Positions 47,950 through 61,373 of a stretch of 64,000 nucleotides of DNA are shown piece by piece. How positions within the stretch are numbered: position 1 is the stretch's first letter; each line of letters starts with the position of its first letter. The position numbers were made by a program, and so were the translations under genes. The notes beneath the pieces were generated by a model. It did no database searches, was not told the DNA's origin, and saw nothing but the letters and a program-made list of their open reading frames with translations. Source of the DNA: Psettodes erumei (taxonomy: Eukaryota; Chordata; Actinopteri; Pleuronectiformes; Psettodidae); assembly GCA_016785225.1 (NCBI GenBank), contig JAFBJZ010000511.1, forward strand, positions 682,001 to 746,000. The letters are read 5' to 3'.

Positions 47950-49189
47950 GGTTGTCCCAGGAAAGCAGAGCTTCCCTGTGGGTTCTGGTGTTTTTGTTGC
48001 GTCTTGCTGCGTTGGTAGATTGGAGCAGGTTGTCGTCGGGGGGGGAGGCAAGCTGGAGCGCTAATTAGACAGCCAGGGTGTGAGATTTCACTCTCTCCCT
48101 CCGTCCCTCCCGTCTCTTCTTACAGGAATACGGCCGCTCTCCTTTTCAGATATCACCGCAGGGCTGCGCAGCCGATACACAATCTTGTTTCTCATTGTCC
48201 ACGATGCAGCTCCCCCCGGCGTCGGGCGGTCCCGAAACCGCCCTTTTCCAGCCGAAAGCGCGGCGAAGGCAGGGCGAAGGACCGCGCCTTTGTTCGGCGA
48301 CTTGTTCGGGGCGGAGTGGTTAGCGATTCTTCGCTTCGCCCTGCTCCCCGCTGCGGCATGAATCGGAGCTCAGATTTATTAACCAGCGTGTCCGCCCGAC
48401 TAAAAGCACAGGGGGCTCGATTTTTATTTTTTCCCCTCTCTATGCCTCAGAGGCGTCACGCAGTCATATGCCACAGGATTGGTTTGATGGTTTTCCAACT
48501 CAGATGTGCTGAGTCAGCCAGTTTTCTTTTTTTTATTTATTGATGTCCGCGAATTTTGGCAACAGAAGCCAGAAGTGTAACTAAACCAGTCATCCCCTCT
48601 GGACCCGCACCTTAAATATCTTCCGCCTCGTGAACCCACGTGCCGCCTGCACATGGTCAGATCGATTAAATCCATCTTTAAAGGATCCAGTTAGACGAGA
48701 AAAACGACCGCAACGTTTCTCTTGCTTCGAGAAACAATGCGGCTGGCAGCTTCTCTCTTGCCTTTGACGCACTGGCTCCATTTCTCTAGTTTGTAAACCT
48801 TCACCGAAGCGGGACGTCATCAGAAAAAAAAAAAAAATCAAGAGTCATGCCTTTGTAATGTCCACGTGAGGTCACCATAACCGCAGAAAGAAGAAAAACC
48901 TGTGGCAATGATGGAAGATGAAATGGAATTTAAATTTGCGCCTCACTGAATTGTAAACAAAGTGTTAAAGGGAGTAATGTGCTGGTACTGTGCAGTTACA
49001 GTTACAGTATTATCCTAAAATAGCAGGTCATCCCACTGTGCAGAGCTGGACTGCAACACCCCCCCACCACCACCACCACCACCCCTGTTGTGTGTCATGC
49101 TTCTTAACCCACCCCCTGCTGTTGTTTGTGTGTGTGGAGGAGGAGGAGGGGGGGGGTGATCCTGTGTCTTTATCCTCTCAGCTGACCCG

Positions 49190-50260
49190 GGACAGATTGT
49201 GACCTCGCATGCTGCCGCCGCTCTGGCTAACGTCGCGGCGCGTCTACCGCTGAGTCGTGACGTCACGGGGGAGGGGGAGGGGCTCGAGCGACGCGGCACG
49301 GCGCCTTTAACTTCAAACGCACGCCCTTCGGGTCCGTTTCGCAGCTTTGTTACCCTGAGAGGCTTCGAGCGCGCGCGAGGGCCGTGCGCCTGTTTTTATT
49401 CCAGGCCTCCTACTCCCTGCCACATGTTGGTTTACAGTCCCTCGGAACGGTGAAGCGACACTCTGGTGATTCGTGACGGCTCGGAGTGAGCAATGCTCCA
49501 AAATTTGTGTTTATTCATTAATATCCGCGGTGTCTCTCTTCTTTTTTTAGCATTTATTCAATTATTATTTTTACACGAAGCGTCAGGAAAGAGTCAGGAA
49601 TGTCCATCGAAGCTTCTCCCCAAGGCGGCGTCTCACGTTTTTGAGGAGCTGGAACCAGCTTTTGTTTGGTTGAATGGCTTCAACAGTTTGTCAGTTTCCA
49701 GTCAACCGTGCTACATGTTTCAGTCTGAGACACAGCTTTGCGACTGACTGTTGCGTCACTCCTTGATATCCCTTCACCATCTCCCTGCAATATTTACTTG
49801 AAACTAAAAAAAAAAACCCAACATCATTTTCCCGTAAAGTCTCTGTGTCTGTGGCCAATGAGGGCGCCCTCCTCTCCCCTTAAAGTATTTATGGAGGACA
49901 AATTGGATGACACGCCTGTTGCTGCCGTTATTTATGTAATCCAGCGTCTGGAGCGCGGGGGGTCGGTGCGCGTTGGAGGGGGCGGGGCTGGCTGGAACAA
50001 ACCGAAAGCCGTTCGCTCGCAGGCAGCAGCGGGAGCGGCCCGCCATCCACGCGCGCGCGCCGATTCTTATCTGTCGCTAGGCAACAGCTTTTGAGGGAAC
50101 CTGACGTCCCGGCCGGAGCTGGCGCTGCGTGCGCGAGGACGCACGCGCGGGCGGTTTGCGGCGAGGCGGGCTCCCGGCGAATGCGGCCCCCGGCAGCAGC
50201 TCGGCTCCATGGGTTTGCTTATGAGGGGCAGCGAGCTCTCGTGGAAAGGGGAACTGGGAA
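49190..50260. promoter_or_regulatory. Second CpG island, possible internal promoter
   Basis: CpG-dense block with a full cAMP-response palindrome TGACGTCA (49259-49266), GGGAGGGGGAGGGGC-type GC boxes, (GC)n near 50051-50061, and an X-box half site (GCTAGGCAAC, near 50076). It is as island-like as the ctnnbip1 promoter, but no open gene begins clearly here. It could be an alternative promoter or an enhancer. Confidence 0.35.
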
Positions 50261-52240
50261 GCTCGTTTTAAAAGCCTCCCCCTCAAAAAAACAAAAAAAA
50301 ACCCTCTGGATTTTTACTGAGCTCACAACAACCCCCCGAATGCAGCGCGGAAACATGCAAATCACCACCACCCATCTCCGCCCCTTTGCGCCGAATACGT
50401 GTGGAAGCTCTCGGTCCCTGGCCTACTTTCATACCTCCACAATAATTAAATCTAATCAGCGCTCGAGGGCTGCGGCACACATGCGTGAGGTGCCCGCAGG
50501 AAATCTTCCCGACCGCCTGCAAAGCTGCGGAGGTAGTTGGTTAACGACATTTATGTGATCAGACCTCGTCAGGTGTTTACATTTTTTTTTTTGAAATCTC
50601 ACTTCTCCCGAGCTTCCGGGTGGCCAGTCATTTGGCCCTCTCATCGTGAAGAGATGTTTTTTTTCTTTTCTTTTTTTTAAAAATAAGGGTTTTGAGGAGA
50701 CTGGAAATTTCACTGTGTGTACTTTGTATTTCTCAGACAGTTTGCTTCCATCGCTGAGGAGCAAATGCATGTCACGGGGCTGCAGAGCTTGATGTTGCAA
50801 AACCGACTTAATAACTTCCCTACTTCATCTGGCAGAAGAGTTTTTATCTCGCTCTCTCTTTTATGGACAGTCTCCAGACTGAATTGCTTAAATTAAAATC
50901 AGTCCTTGCCAAAAATTAAAAACGGAGGCTGAAAGAACTTTTTGTAATTTGATGTACCCTTACTTAGAATGGGAGCGTGTCAGGGTGAGACGGTCGCAGC
51001 AGGCGTGGGCAGGCACAAGCGACTGTTGACGAGTCACGGTTGGCGACAGAATAATGAGCGATCCCCCTTTAAAGGGCGAGCTGACGGGATCGGCTTCACG
51101 GTCACAGCCGAGGGGATTTGCGGGACGCCGACGGGATCGAGCGGCAATGGGGTTGGGAAAAATGAAAGAGTGGAGTCAGTCAGTTTTTTCAGGTCGAGCT
51201 CTGCGCAGAGCGGGCTCCTCAGAATTCATGTGAGGGAGTCCGCCCCACCCAAGTCCCGTACCGTATTTATTGAGTTCTTACACACAGAAAGCATCACCTT
51301 CTCCAATCCTATGTTCGTCAACTCTTCATTTCCCTTATACGGTATTGTCTTATCTTGCATTACGCCCCTTGATGTGAGTTTCATAACCATCCTCACGTGC
51401 ATCATCTTCGCCTTTCACATGTCCATACTGTGCTCGTTTTGGTACAGAGACATGGTGACCCAGGTCAACCTGTTCTTTCAAGGTTCTATGATCTTCTGGG
51501 GTCACACCAAGAATGCAGCCTTATCACATCAACCGCCACATCAAAATATAATGATTAAATTTCCCAATCGATTCGTCACCACTGTAACTTCTCCTGCAGG
51601 CACATACATCACACAGGCAGAGGCCGCTGTATAAATAGACAGTTGTAATGGTATTTAAAATATGTCCTCAGAGGAGACGTTGCATTTGCTGACAAATCCT
51701 GTACGTTAGCGAACATTTTAAAAACGCCCCGACAGCAAGATGCGACCGCATCATAGTCTTTTATAAATCATTTACTGAATGTCTGCACTCTTCCCAGAAA
51801 TCGCTAATGGGCGAAAGGAAATTAAGGGCCACCGTAAAATCAAATGCGTTTTCTCTTCTCAGGCATTGCGTTCCGCTTAATATCAAATTATAGCCTGTTT
51901 TTTTTCGGATTCGAGCGACAGGTCAGCGGTCGCACAACCCAGACGCACTCGTCAGGCGAAGTGAAGAGGGATCAGGTGACCTCTGACCCTCACCGCTTTT
52001 GCTTTATCAGTTGATATTTTTTGTTGAATGTTTCAGTCCGGCTGTCCCATCCCGCGCCGCCCACTGCTGACTCTCTCTCAACAAAAAGCAGAACGGTCAA
52101 GCCTGTGCAGCCTCGAGGCCTCACGGTAACGCTCCCCGCGATTCGCAGTCCGGGACAGCCTGCGTTCTCCCGCCGCAAAAGCTCGAAATGGCAAGGTGAC
52201 GGATGCGCGACAGGCCCGTCGTCAATCACCTGTGTTTAAT
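50261..52240. other. Non-coding stretch, no gene recognised
   Basis: Includes a 221-codon open frame (50969-51634) with no Kozak support, domain or splice context; I do not call it a gene. Confidence 0.4.
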
Positions 52241-53651
52241 TCGCGGAGTTAGCAGAGCGGGAAAATGAGGGCTGCGACATGCTTGATGGAGAGTTCTGCG
52301 TGAAGGTGAGAGTTTTTTTGTTTTTTTTTTTCTGTTTGAGCATGCACAGTTTTCTCCACGCGGTTCTATAAGTGAGGCCCCACTCGTTCTTCTGCTGCTT
52401 TATTTTGAACCATAGGCTGTTGAGAGTGCAACAACGCTTTCCTCGCGGGGAGAGCGGTAAGAATCGAAGACACTAGCAGACGTAATCACGCGAAACACAG
52501 GCGTACACATAGTCCCCGAGCAAAATGTTTTGTTTTGGGTTATTGTGACATGTAAAACCTTTTTTTTTTTTTTTTAATTGTACAGCTAGTTGGGAAAATA
52601 CAATAATGATTTGATTGTGCCAACTGTATTTTTGTTATTTTGTTTCTGTAAGATAAAAAAAAATTAACATATTGATCAAGAAAACAGACGAGAGATGAGC
52701 TGTAGTTGTAATTTATTGTTTTCTGAATTGACTCCCTGTTCCTCCAGCGCATCATTAAAGATGGAGAACCAGTAGATAGTGAAAGTCTCTCCGTCACATC
52801 CTCAGCGGTGGCTCTTTGTTCACACTAAAATCATACAAACGCTAATTTTCAACTACCTGTAACGAAACACGTGAAGCCAAACGTAAGAACCACGTGCTAC
52901 TCCTGACTGTACTGTATCTCTTGCACTATTATCAATGGGATGTTTGCAAAAAAAAAAGAAGAAAAAAATACATTTTGATATTTAGCGCAGAGATTCTGTG
53001 TTTGGTTTGAACAGATAAAAGAAAACTTTGTAACCATGTGTTTTTATTCCTTTGGTGATTTGAAAGAAAAATATCTTCTCTGTGTTTATTGACTCAACTG
53101 GAATAGCTCAAATGACAATTTGTTAACAACCGACATGTTTTTTCTAGTGACATGCTCAATATTTAATGTGTTTTAAGTACAGTTTGTTAACTTGTATAAC
53201 TTAAGAAAAAAAAAATAATTGTAACGTTTTAGAGCCAAGCATGTCTGCCTCGTGGTTTATAATTCATTGAAGTGGAGCCGGGGATCTTGGAAGCCTTGCC
53301 CCAGTGACCATTGTTCGTACATTCTTGACATTTGTGGAAGCTACTAGCTCTTTAAAAAATGTTTCAGAAAAAATAAAAAAACTTATTTTTTTTTTTGTAA
53401 GTGTTATTCATTATATCTTGTTGGCAATAACTTCTATTTGAATGTCCGCAACAATCATGGTAATGTAAACGGCCAACAGATGCGTCACGCTGTCCGCCTA
53501 CGACAAAGAAATTTGTCCTTTTATGTTTACTTTTACTTTAAAGCATTCTTTATTTGTCTATGCATTGTTTGTTTGTTTCTCTAAAAGGTGTCTTACTGTA
53601 CATTTTACCTATCAGGGTTGTTTTACAGCCTTTGTTCATGTTGTGAATGAA

Positions 53652-53683
<32 letters not shown>

Positions 53684-53970
53684 CATGCGTGTAAGAGAAA
53701 GAGAGCTCATCATTGAACTTGCTACTAGTTTTGATTTTCAGCATGCTGTTGAGTTTAACTAGTATCGATGTATCTTTTTACTGTGATGAACTGACGTTGC
53801 CTAATTGTCCTTTTTTATTTTGATTTTTTTTTTGAAGGTTTTTTTTTTGCCTTTGTATTTTATTTTCCTCTCGGTTGACATTGATTAGTTGGTTTTGTTT
53901 TGTATGGCTGCTGACCATGTCTTGACTTAATGCTTCCAAATCCTATACCAACTGAACCATTAAAGAAGTT
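52241..53970 (+). other. AT-rich stretch that looks like a 3' UTR, ending at ATTAAA
   Basis: After the CpG-rich part the sequence turns AT-rich, with many T and A runs and an ATTAAA signal at 53959-53964. A polypyrimidine-AG acceptor at about 52747 precedes an open stretch ending in TAA at 52826-52828, but its product (IIKDGEPVDSESLSVTSSAV) matches nothing I know. It might be a terminal exon of an unrecognised transcript. Confidence 0.25.
53656..53683. repeat. (TG)14 microsatellite
   Basis: Perfect TG repeat of 28 bases. Confidence 0.9.
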
Positions 53971-55199
53971 TTAAACAGTGAAAAGTTACTTTCGCTTCTT
54001 CTCTCCGCGATAAAGTCTTCAAACGTTCAGGTCCGGACTTCAGAAACCTGTTCTTAAAGCCCACAGTGTCTGCCTGTCTTCAGATAAGGCCTCATGCCGG
54101 GCACCCGGGGAAAGAGATATTCAGCAAAGTCATAACAAGGGTAAAATCACGGTGTCTTTGTTTCTCTTATCGTCCACACAAAGGCATACTAGAAGGTTGA
54201 TGAAGTCTTATATTCAGTACTCAAAGTCCACTTACTTGCTTATTCTGGGGGCTTTTGAACTTCAGTCTCCCATATGCTAAGCTTCAGCTTGACTCGAGTT
54301 GCACTCACGATGTTGAAGTTTGAATTTTCACAGTGTAAATTTCATCTGCAGAAGAAGACTTGGTCCAAAGCTCCAGAACCAGAGCGGACGAGGTTGTTTA
54401 GCGGTGCTCACATCCGTTCTCATTCAAACTGTAAATGGTTCACATCCGTCATTCGCTGTAAATGTTGGTGACACGTCGTCCGTCATTTAAAAACACGGCT
54501 GTTTACCTTTTTACCAAACCATAGCCAGACACAGCCTGGTACATTTTCCAGTTTAGGTCAGGCAGATGTTTAATTCCGGTGCTATCTAATTACCAACAAA
54601 AAAAGAGAGAGAGAGAAAAGGCCGTTTCATATTTTTTCCTGTGCTAACAATGAACATCTGCTCACCGCTCCCATGCCTTCGCTCACAGATGCCGATGGAT
54701 CTTGCGAGGTAGTGAGCCATGGGAACAACACACCAGCTGTTCGACACTTTTTTTTCTGTGTTCATGCAACACTTTAGATCGTGGCTGTCATTTGCTGACA
54801 TCAAAACTTCCAACAAGAACAAGTTATATACTTGTTTTGGCTGCTGCCATTAGCAATATGAGATCCTGGCGCGAGGACTGCGCGCCGCAGGATCGGCTTT
54901 GTTCCCCAGAGCTGTGTGGATTCAAGTTAAAGCGTCCTTAAACGCAAAACTGACACATGCATCCTTTATATTCATTATTCAAATACAAGCTCTCGGACTG
55001 ATAAGAGGAGCGGTGTCTGCTGCCGGCCTGAAATGTAGCAGCGTGTGAGAGCAGCGTGAGCTCCCTCCCTCACCGCACACGTGAGCCTTGATGTTGTGTT
55101 TATCTGATGCCAGACCCAGATCAGACCCAGAGCTCTGCGCGCGGCAGCACCAGCCAGCTGATAACTGCCACCAGCACTGCCACATCACGTTAAACAGCA

Positions 55200-55202
<3 letters not shown>

Positions 55203-55231
<29 letters not shown>
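55203..55231. repeat. (GT)14 microsatellite
   Basis: Perfect GT repeat of about 29 bases. Confidence 0.9.
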
Positions 55232-55232
<1 letters not shown>

Positions 55233-57735
55233 CCGCTGGACACACACTGCTGCAGTTGCTCTGACACGCTGAGGGCAGCTGTTCGAGAAGAAGAGGGTGA
55301 AACTGCGTGATGCATCATCCCTTTTAATTAGCGTTTCGTGGACGTGACAAAGACGGCGTTCCTGTGGTCGGCTTGGATTCCTCACAAGGTTTTCATGGCA
55401 GAAAATGAAGGATCGAAATGTCCGTAGAGGCGTCTCAAACTGCTCCTCCGACAAAATCTACTTCTCCTCCGTCCATTCGTATGCTCAGTATTAATTTGAT
55501 GGTCTGTATGTTTGTATTTATTTCAGAATATGCTAAAAATGAGACTAAATAAAACATTCAAAAAACCCTGGATTGTGTTAAAACAGGACTGTCATAGCAA
55601 ATGTATTAGAGATTTGTCGTTTTCACCGCCATGTTTACAGACAATAAAACTGATTATTTAAAAGGTTTTGATGGAATCAGGTGACATTTTTCTGGGGGAG
55701 TTGGGGCTTGGATTCATATAATTGGAAGGGAGACCTTGTTTTTATAGAAAAATTAAAAAAAACAACAACTTTGAAGCCACATGCCTCTACTGACCTGGCA
55801 CCGAAATAACTCCACCCCGCAAATATGAGAGGGAGGATATAACTTTACAGCCTAAGTGGATGCGATCAGCGCCACCTTTCATCTTCAAAAGGAGAAAAAT
55901 TACGAGCTGAGAGCGCGGGAGCTCCAGGAGTGAGGGAGGTGTCTCTCCCTCCCACCTTATAACTCAGCATTATTAAGCAAAAGCCAGGAGGGGTCCAGAG
56001 GGAGGAGGAGGGGGAGGAGGAGGAGGCGCGCTGCGGAGAAATGCAGCAGTGCACTCTCACTCACAGGCCGACGCAAAGCTCTGCAGACGCACTCTGGTCC
56101 ACCCTGAACCTCATGACTAATAGATGAGCTCCGCTCTCAGATCCTTCGGCTCGCAGCATCTCAAGCTCATCAAGGAGGCGGCACACCCCCTTTTCCGCAT
56201 CAGACTTTTTTTTGCATCCCTCCCTGATCTAGAATCCAACTTTGATCAGTCTTTTGTCACTACGCAGTGCGACTGTCAAATACAGAAATGATTTTTTTTA
56301 AATAAATACAGACATCTGAGTGATAATGTCCCAGCCCTCCTCATGGGAGCGTATTCATCATACAAATTAAAGACAGAACTTGGCCGGTGGCCTCAAATGC
56401 AAACAGTTAATATGATATAGCAACTGTAATATAGTAACTGCTGTGGGGAGAGTTTGAGTGCAGGTGAGCACTCGGCTCAACATGCTGCCCCAGCCCGCTT
56501 TCACTTCTGTTCTATTCTACTGGCACATTTGCACTTTAAAGCCAAAGCGTGTTTAGTTTTGCTGAAAAGGCAGAAGATTTTCTCCATTTGATGCACTGCC
56601 TCTGAGCGCGTTTTCAGCCCATAGTGCATCACTTTATTTTGCCACCCACGTTTTGGTCCACATCGCACCGAAGTGAAACCCTCTCAGTTATGAGAAACGC
56701 TTTTCCAACGCTGCACCTGGTGGCTCCGAATCGGGGCCATATGTTGGTTTAGCTGCTGCGGGGTCGCCGGTTTGTTCCTGTGGACCACCTGCGTTACGGT
56801 CATCTACTTTTGTGATTAAAAAACACACATCCCATTTTAAGCCCGTCAGCCACCGGCCGTGAGAGGCTGAGCTTGCTTCACAAGTTCTTCCACTCTGCTT
56901 CCCACCTGAGTGTTACGGCACAGCGCTCCCCTGAAGGCAGACTGACTCGCACCATCTGTTGAGCTCTTTCTAGCTGTGATATCACTTTGACAGAAGCATA
57001 TTTCCACAATATACAGTACTCCAAGGATACCTATCCACCTCCAGGATTCCCACTCCAGTGCTTCCGCTGAGTGAGATATATTTCTTTTGAAATGTATGGA
57101 GATGTCATCTCTGTTTTTTTTCATGTGACAAATGTGAAGAGGAGAATGTTGGGTGAAGAATTGGGAAGCGTTCAGTCTCTTGGTGGAGAACATACTGTAT
57201 ATCACTGCATGCGTCAAGCTTTTGACTCCTGCTACCCTAACTACAGTAAATCTGACTTCTACATTTTCAAATGATAGTCTAATATCAATGGTGATAACCC
57301 ATAAACAAAAATTTCCATCTTAGAGTTCCAGTGTGTAATATTTTCTTGAGAATCAGGTTTGATGGTGAGATTTGACAGCTGCTGAAAAGTCGGAGCCAGA
57401 CGCTCTTGAAATGTCACAGATCTACGCTGTGTGCCGATATAAACAGACCAAATGTTCAAAATAATATTATTATTTATGAATCATGCACATACATTTCCGC
57501 TCCGGCCTCAAAATATCAAGCCTGGCCTGTCGCCCGGCTGTCATAACAAACAGGTTCTGGCTGTGTCACCGGGACCAAAGTGTGCATCACGTTGACTGAA
57601 ATAAGCATGAGTGACTGCTGTTGCTGCAGGAACAGCATATACTTAGACGGCGTGTAGATTAGATCCAGCTCCACCAGTAACACAAGTGCTGCAGCCAACT
57701 GCAATAGAGCCTCTACCATGACTTTAGACAGGAAA

Positions 57736-57754
57736 ATAGATAGATAGATAGATA
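57736..57754. repeat. (ATAG)n tetranucleotide repeat
   Basis: Almost five ATAG units in a row. Confidence 0.9.
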
Positions 57755-59776
57755 ATTTAATTCAGGGGGACTGTGTAGGGTTATTTGCTGAACCTGAAAG
57801 TGATAAAAATCCTCCCTCAGGTGGTTGGAGAAAGAAAAGAAAGATGCCCGGCCTGTGGCAGCTCTGATATTGATTAATGAAACAGAATCCAAGCTCAAGT
57901 GTTCAAATCTGTAATTATAGTTCCTAGTTTCCTTTGCAAGTAGACAGTAGAAATCTGTCAGCTCTTCAACATGTTCAACGCGAGGGGCAAATCTTAGTGT
58001 ATTTATGTGACTCACTTCTCTCTGTAAACAGGATGAACTGTGGGTGGAGGCGCTATCACCAAATCACAGCATTAAAAAAGCAGGATAAGGCTTTTCTGTG
58101 ACCCACTGGGGGGGGGCGGAGCTATTCGTGGACCCCGGATAAACGACTGGAGCAGTGAAGCCGGTGGAGCAGCCCACTGAATGCTGGGAATGTGTAGAAT
58201 GAGTCAGCGTTCTCAGCAGGGGCTGGCAGAGTGGGCATCCGTCACGCCACTACAATGGTCTGTCGGTAGCCTATAGGAACCCGCTCTGACACTGTAGCTG
58301 TTGGCTCACTGTTCAGGCCGAGCGGACACTGCTGACTGCCGAGGAAATCTCGCTGACCTTTTTCTGCCGGGGGGGTCAAACCAATCTGAGGCGAAATGAG
58401 GAGGAAGAAGTGATTAGTGGAATTAGCAAGATTGTAAACCATCATTATGTCTGGCTCGCTGCATTACGTTTAGCCTTGAGCCCCAGTCAACTGAAAGTCA
58501 AGTCAGTTTTCTTCTTTTTTTTTCTAGTAGCCCAAGCTCCTTGATCACAATCTGTACAGGATCCTTTATTTTGGGGAAATTTGATAATCAGAGACAGTAC
58601 ATTTACAAAGTACTGGTTAGAATAATAAAGGTATTAATATATGGCTCCATATTTTTCAAAATCAGTCCAAGAATCCTGATATGCCCACGTACACTGAAAG
58701 GGTTACTGGTACCGCTCGCGATAAGCCACGCTTTCCTAAAGTCTTCTCAGTGTAAGCGATGGGGGACAAAATCCTCAGCCCTCGTTCCGTGTGAATGACT
58801 TCTGAAGTTCAGCTAAAGGTAATATGAGGCTTCACTGAGTCAAACAATTCAAGTGGATATCTTCAAAAGTTATTGTCTTTTTAGGACCAAACTCCTGCTT
58901 GGCTGCAGCTCGGAAGGAAACGCTCTGTGAGACAGTTTCAAACTGCACATAAATTTAGAAAACAGCCAGTTCATTTTAGTTATATTAACCACGTGCGTTG
59001 CAAAGCTTGTTTTGACTGCATGGATGCATTTATTTGTGTTTCACGGGGTTTGTGTTGACCTCCTGTCGCTGTGTTGCAGGATACCACTGATTTAAAAACC
59101 GCGCTGTTACATCTCCGGACGTATGCGCAGCTTTTATTTTTTGCGCTCCGATCATTACCCCTTTCTGTTTGCCCTCCTCCACAGGCAGCAGAGGTCAGGG
59201 TCGTCTGCAGAGCAGCACCCTGCAGTCTCGTGCTCGAGGACCCTGAGGCGTGGTGGCGTGGTGTGATAAAAGCTGAAAGCCTCTTGCGCTGGTCATTACA
59301 ACGCCCGCTATGACCTCCACGTAAGAATTCGCAAATGCATATGTCAATACTAATTCCCGAGAGCTTTATTGGCACAAATGGAAGCGGGCCGACGCTGCCA
59401 AAGCATTTCATTGTATCAGTAGGCTGATGCTGATGCACAATAATGAACCGACCGGATCTTATGCAAGACTATAATTGATGACTGACACAGCAGCGGCTCC
59501 AACCAGCAGCACCTGTTAGTGTCAGATGATGATGCAGATATTGGTGACTGATGACTATTTTACCAGCTGATCATCTGCAGGGTTGGCATATGCATTTCAG
59601 CCCACACGCAAAAAGCGCGGGGGCTGTATGTCACAGTGTGTCCTTTACTGACATACTGTGTAAATTGTGTATTTTCCCATTTGACAATACAAACGCCCTT
59701 CAGCCATATCCTCTCGACACAGAGGAGGTGGGTCTGAGTTGCCACAGCGCATTGCTTTCATCTGTCTGCAGGTGCT

Positions 59777-59790
59777 GTTGCCATGGCAAC
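59777..59790. promoter_or_regulatory. Perfect palindromic RFX X-box
   Basis: GTTGCCATGGCAAC is the ideal symmetrical X-box: a perfect 14-base palindrome with two full RFX half sites. Confidence 0.6.
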
Positions 59791-61296
59791 ACTCGATGAA
59801 ATTGTCAAGAGTGAATCATGAGTCGACTGTCGGCTCACTCTCTGCCCCGAGATCGGGTCCTGACCTCCTCAGGGGGCCTTGAGAATATAGTGTGTCAGAG
59901 AAGCCAGTGAAACGAGATTCGGCCCCTGCGCATGCACCGTGCAGCGTTTTTACTCGACTTTGACATCCGCTCTCAGCTCTCCCCGTGACAACCGTATCCT
60001 CGGGCCCACTACTTAAAATTAGAGAGCAGCTGTCCCTGGATTGTCTTATCCTGAGACAGATTCCTAGAATACCCAGGACAGAATTATCCTGAGGGTGATA
60101 CAGACGGGAGGAATGGAGCTGGGAGCCATTTTTGGGGGCGGGTGAATGTAAAAGCCTATTTTGAACTGTGTCTGTACCCTGGCAGCGGCGGGGCAGGCAT
60201 GAGCGCTTGTTAGTTTCCGTCCTGGCATGAATCTGCCACGGTTTGGGCAGTGCACTCAACCTCCCCTCTCAATGCATCTTTTTTTAGGGTTGAGGTTGCA
60301 ATCAGGGTTACGTTGAGGTCAGAGGTTAGAGTTTAGGCAATGTATTTTGTCAACAGATGTGTGTATGGTTATGCTTTTCGTGTTTTGTAAAGCTTGTAAC
60401 TCCAATTTTGGTGTTTCAGTTGCAGAATTAAAAGCTAGTCTGAGGGTTGGAAACCAACTTTAGAGTTTATATGAGTATTTTCAAATCTAGAACTTAAGCA
60501 CTCTCAACCAGCCCCCCAAAATCCAGTCTCTTTTTCTTTATTCCTGAAGAGTGGTATGTGCAGAATGTACATGCCTGTGGAGTCTTATGTGTGCATCTAC
60601 AGTATCTGTGTATTTTTGTCCGTATGTTTGTGCACTTGCCACTGGGAGTGTAGCTGTATTTTTCTTTGTGTGTGAGTCCTTCCTGGTTTCCTAACAAAGC
60701 TCCTGGGAGACCTGTGACAGCCCGTTTTCAGCAGCGTCCCACGGGGCCGAACTGGTGCTCCTTGGAAAATATACCCTAACCTCTCGCGGATGTAAACACA
60801 TTGCAGGCTTTCCGCAAACTGACTTCCCTGAGCCTGAATAGCGTCTCAGCCAGGCCGTTGCATTGTCTCAGTGAAATATGCATTTTTGACCAAACGATAT
60901 TATTCAGTCGCACCTATAGCTGCGGGGTTTTGCTCTTAAGGGAGACTGCACACACATAGAGATATACCTCATTCATCATAATCTGAGCTCCAATTGTTCA
61001 AATATGGCAGCAAGAGGACCATGCGGTGTTTAATGAGACCGGGCGAGGCTGTCGTTAGCGCAGGGAGAGGCGCTGTCTTATTGATGCCTCCGAGCTCCTC
61101 GCCCGGGCTCATATTCTCCTCTGGGAAGAGGCGCGCTCACTCACCTCCAGCCCAGGTGACAGCTGGGTGTGAATTACCATCCCCATTCCCCTGTGCTGAC
61201 ACTGCAGCTAGCGGCAGCAGCTACGCATTTTAATACGGAGGCAAAGTCTGGGGAGAGGCAGAGGAACGAGCGGGAGCGAAAAGACAAGAGCAAGTC

Positions 61297-61321
61297 TGTG
61301 TGTGTGTGTGTGTGTGTGTGT
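61297..61321. repeat. (TG)12 microsatellite
   Basis: Perfect TG repeat just before a purine-rich tract. Confidence 0.9.
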
Positions 61322-61373
61322 TCGTGAATGCGTCTGCGTGCGTGCATGCGGCTCTTGTGAGGGATTTTGTGTC

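Larger units (their letters stand above)
45911..49190. other. Probable ctnnbip1 intron 2, CpG-rich part
   Basis: CpG-rich non-coding sequence. Contains a tandem CTCF-like pair (46.35-46.43 kb) and an RFX X-box (47.93 kb). Open frames here have no recognisable protein. Confidence 0.45.

Noticed and set aside
50969..51634. 221-codon open frame
   Set aside because: No family resemblance, weak start context and no splice evidence; hydrophobic stretch alone is not enough.
52021..52239. Open frame containing AFSR, reminiscent of the ICAT C-terminus
   Set aside because: Only four residues agree, the flanking residues do not, and no acceptor in phase 1 precedes it.
54348..54396. AEEDLVQSSRTRADEVV reading after a CAG, resembling the last ICAT exon
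   Set aside because: Superficial: the ICAT tail is almost invariant in vertebrates and this has few identities; phase is also wrong for the donor at 45911.
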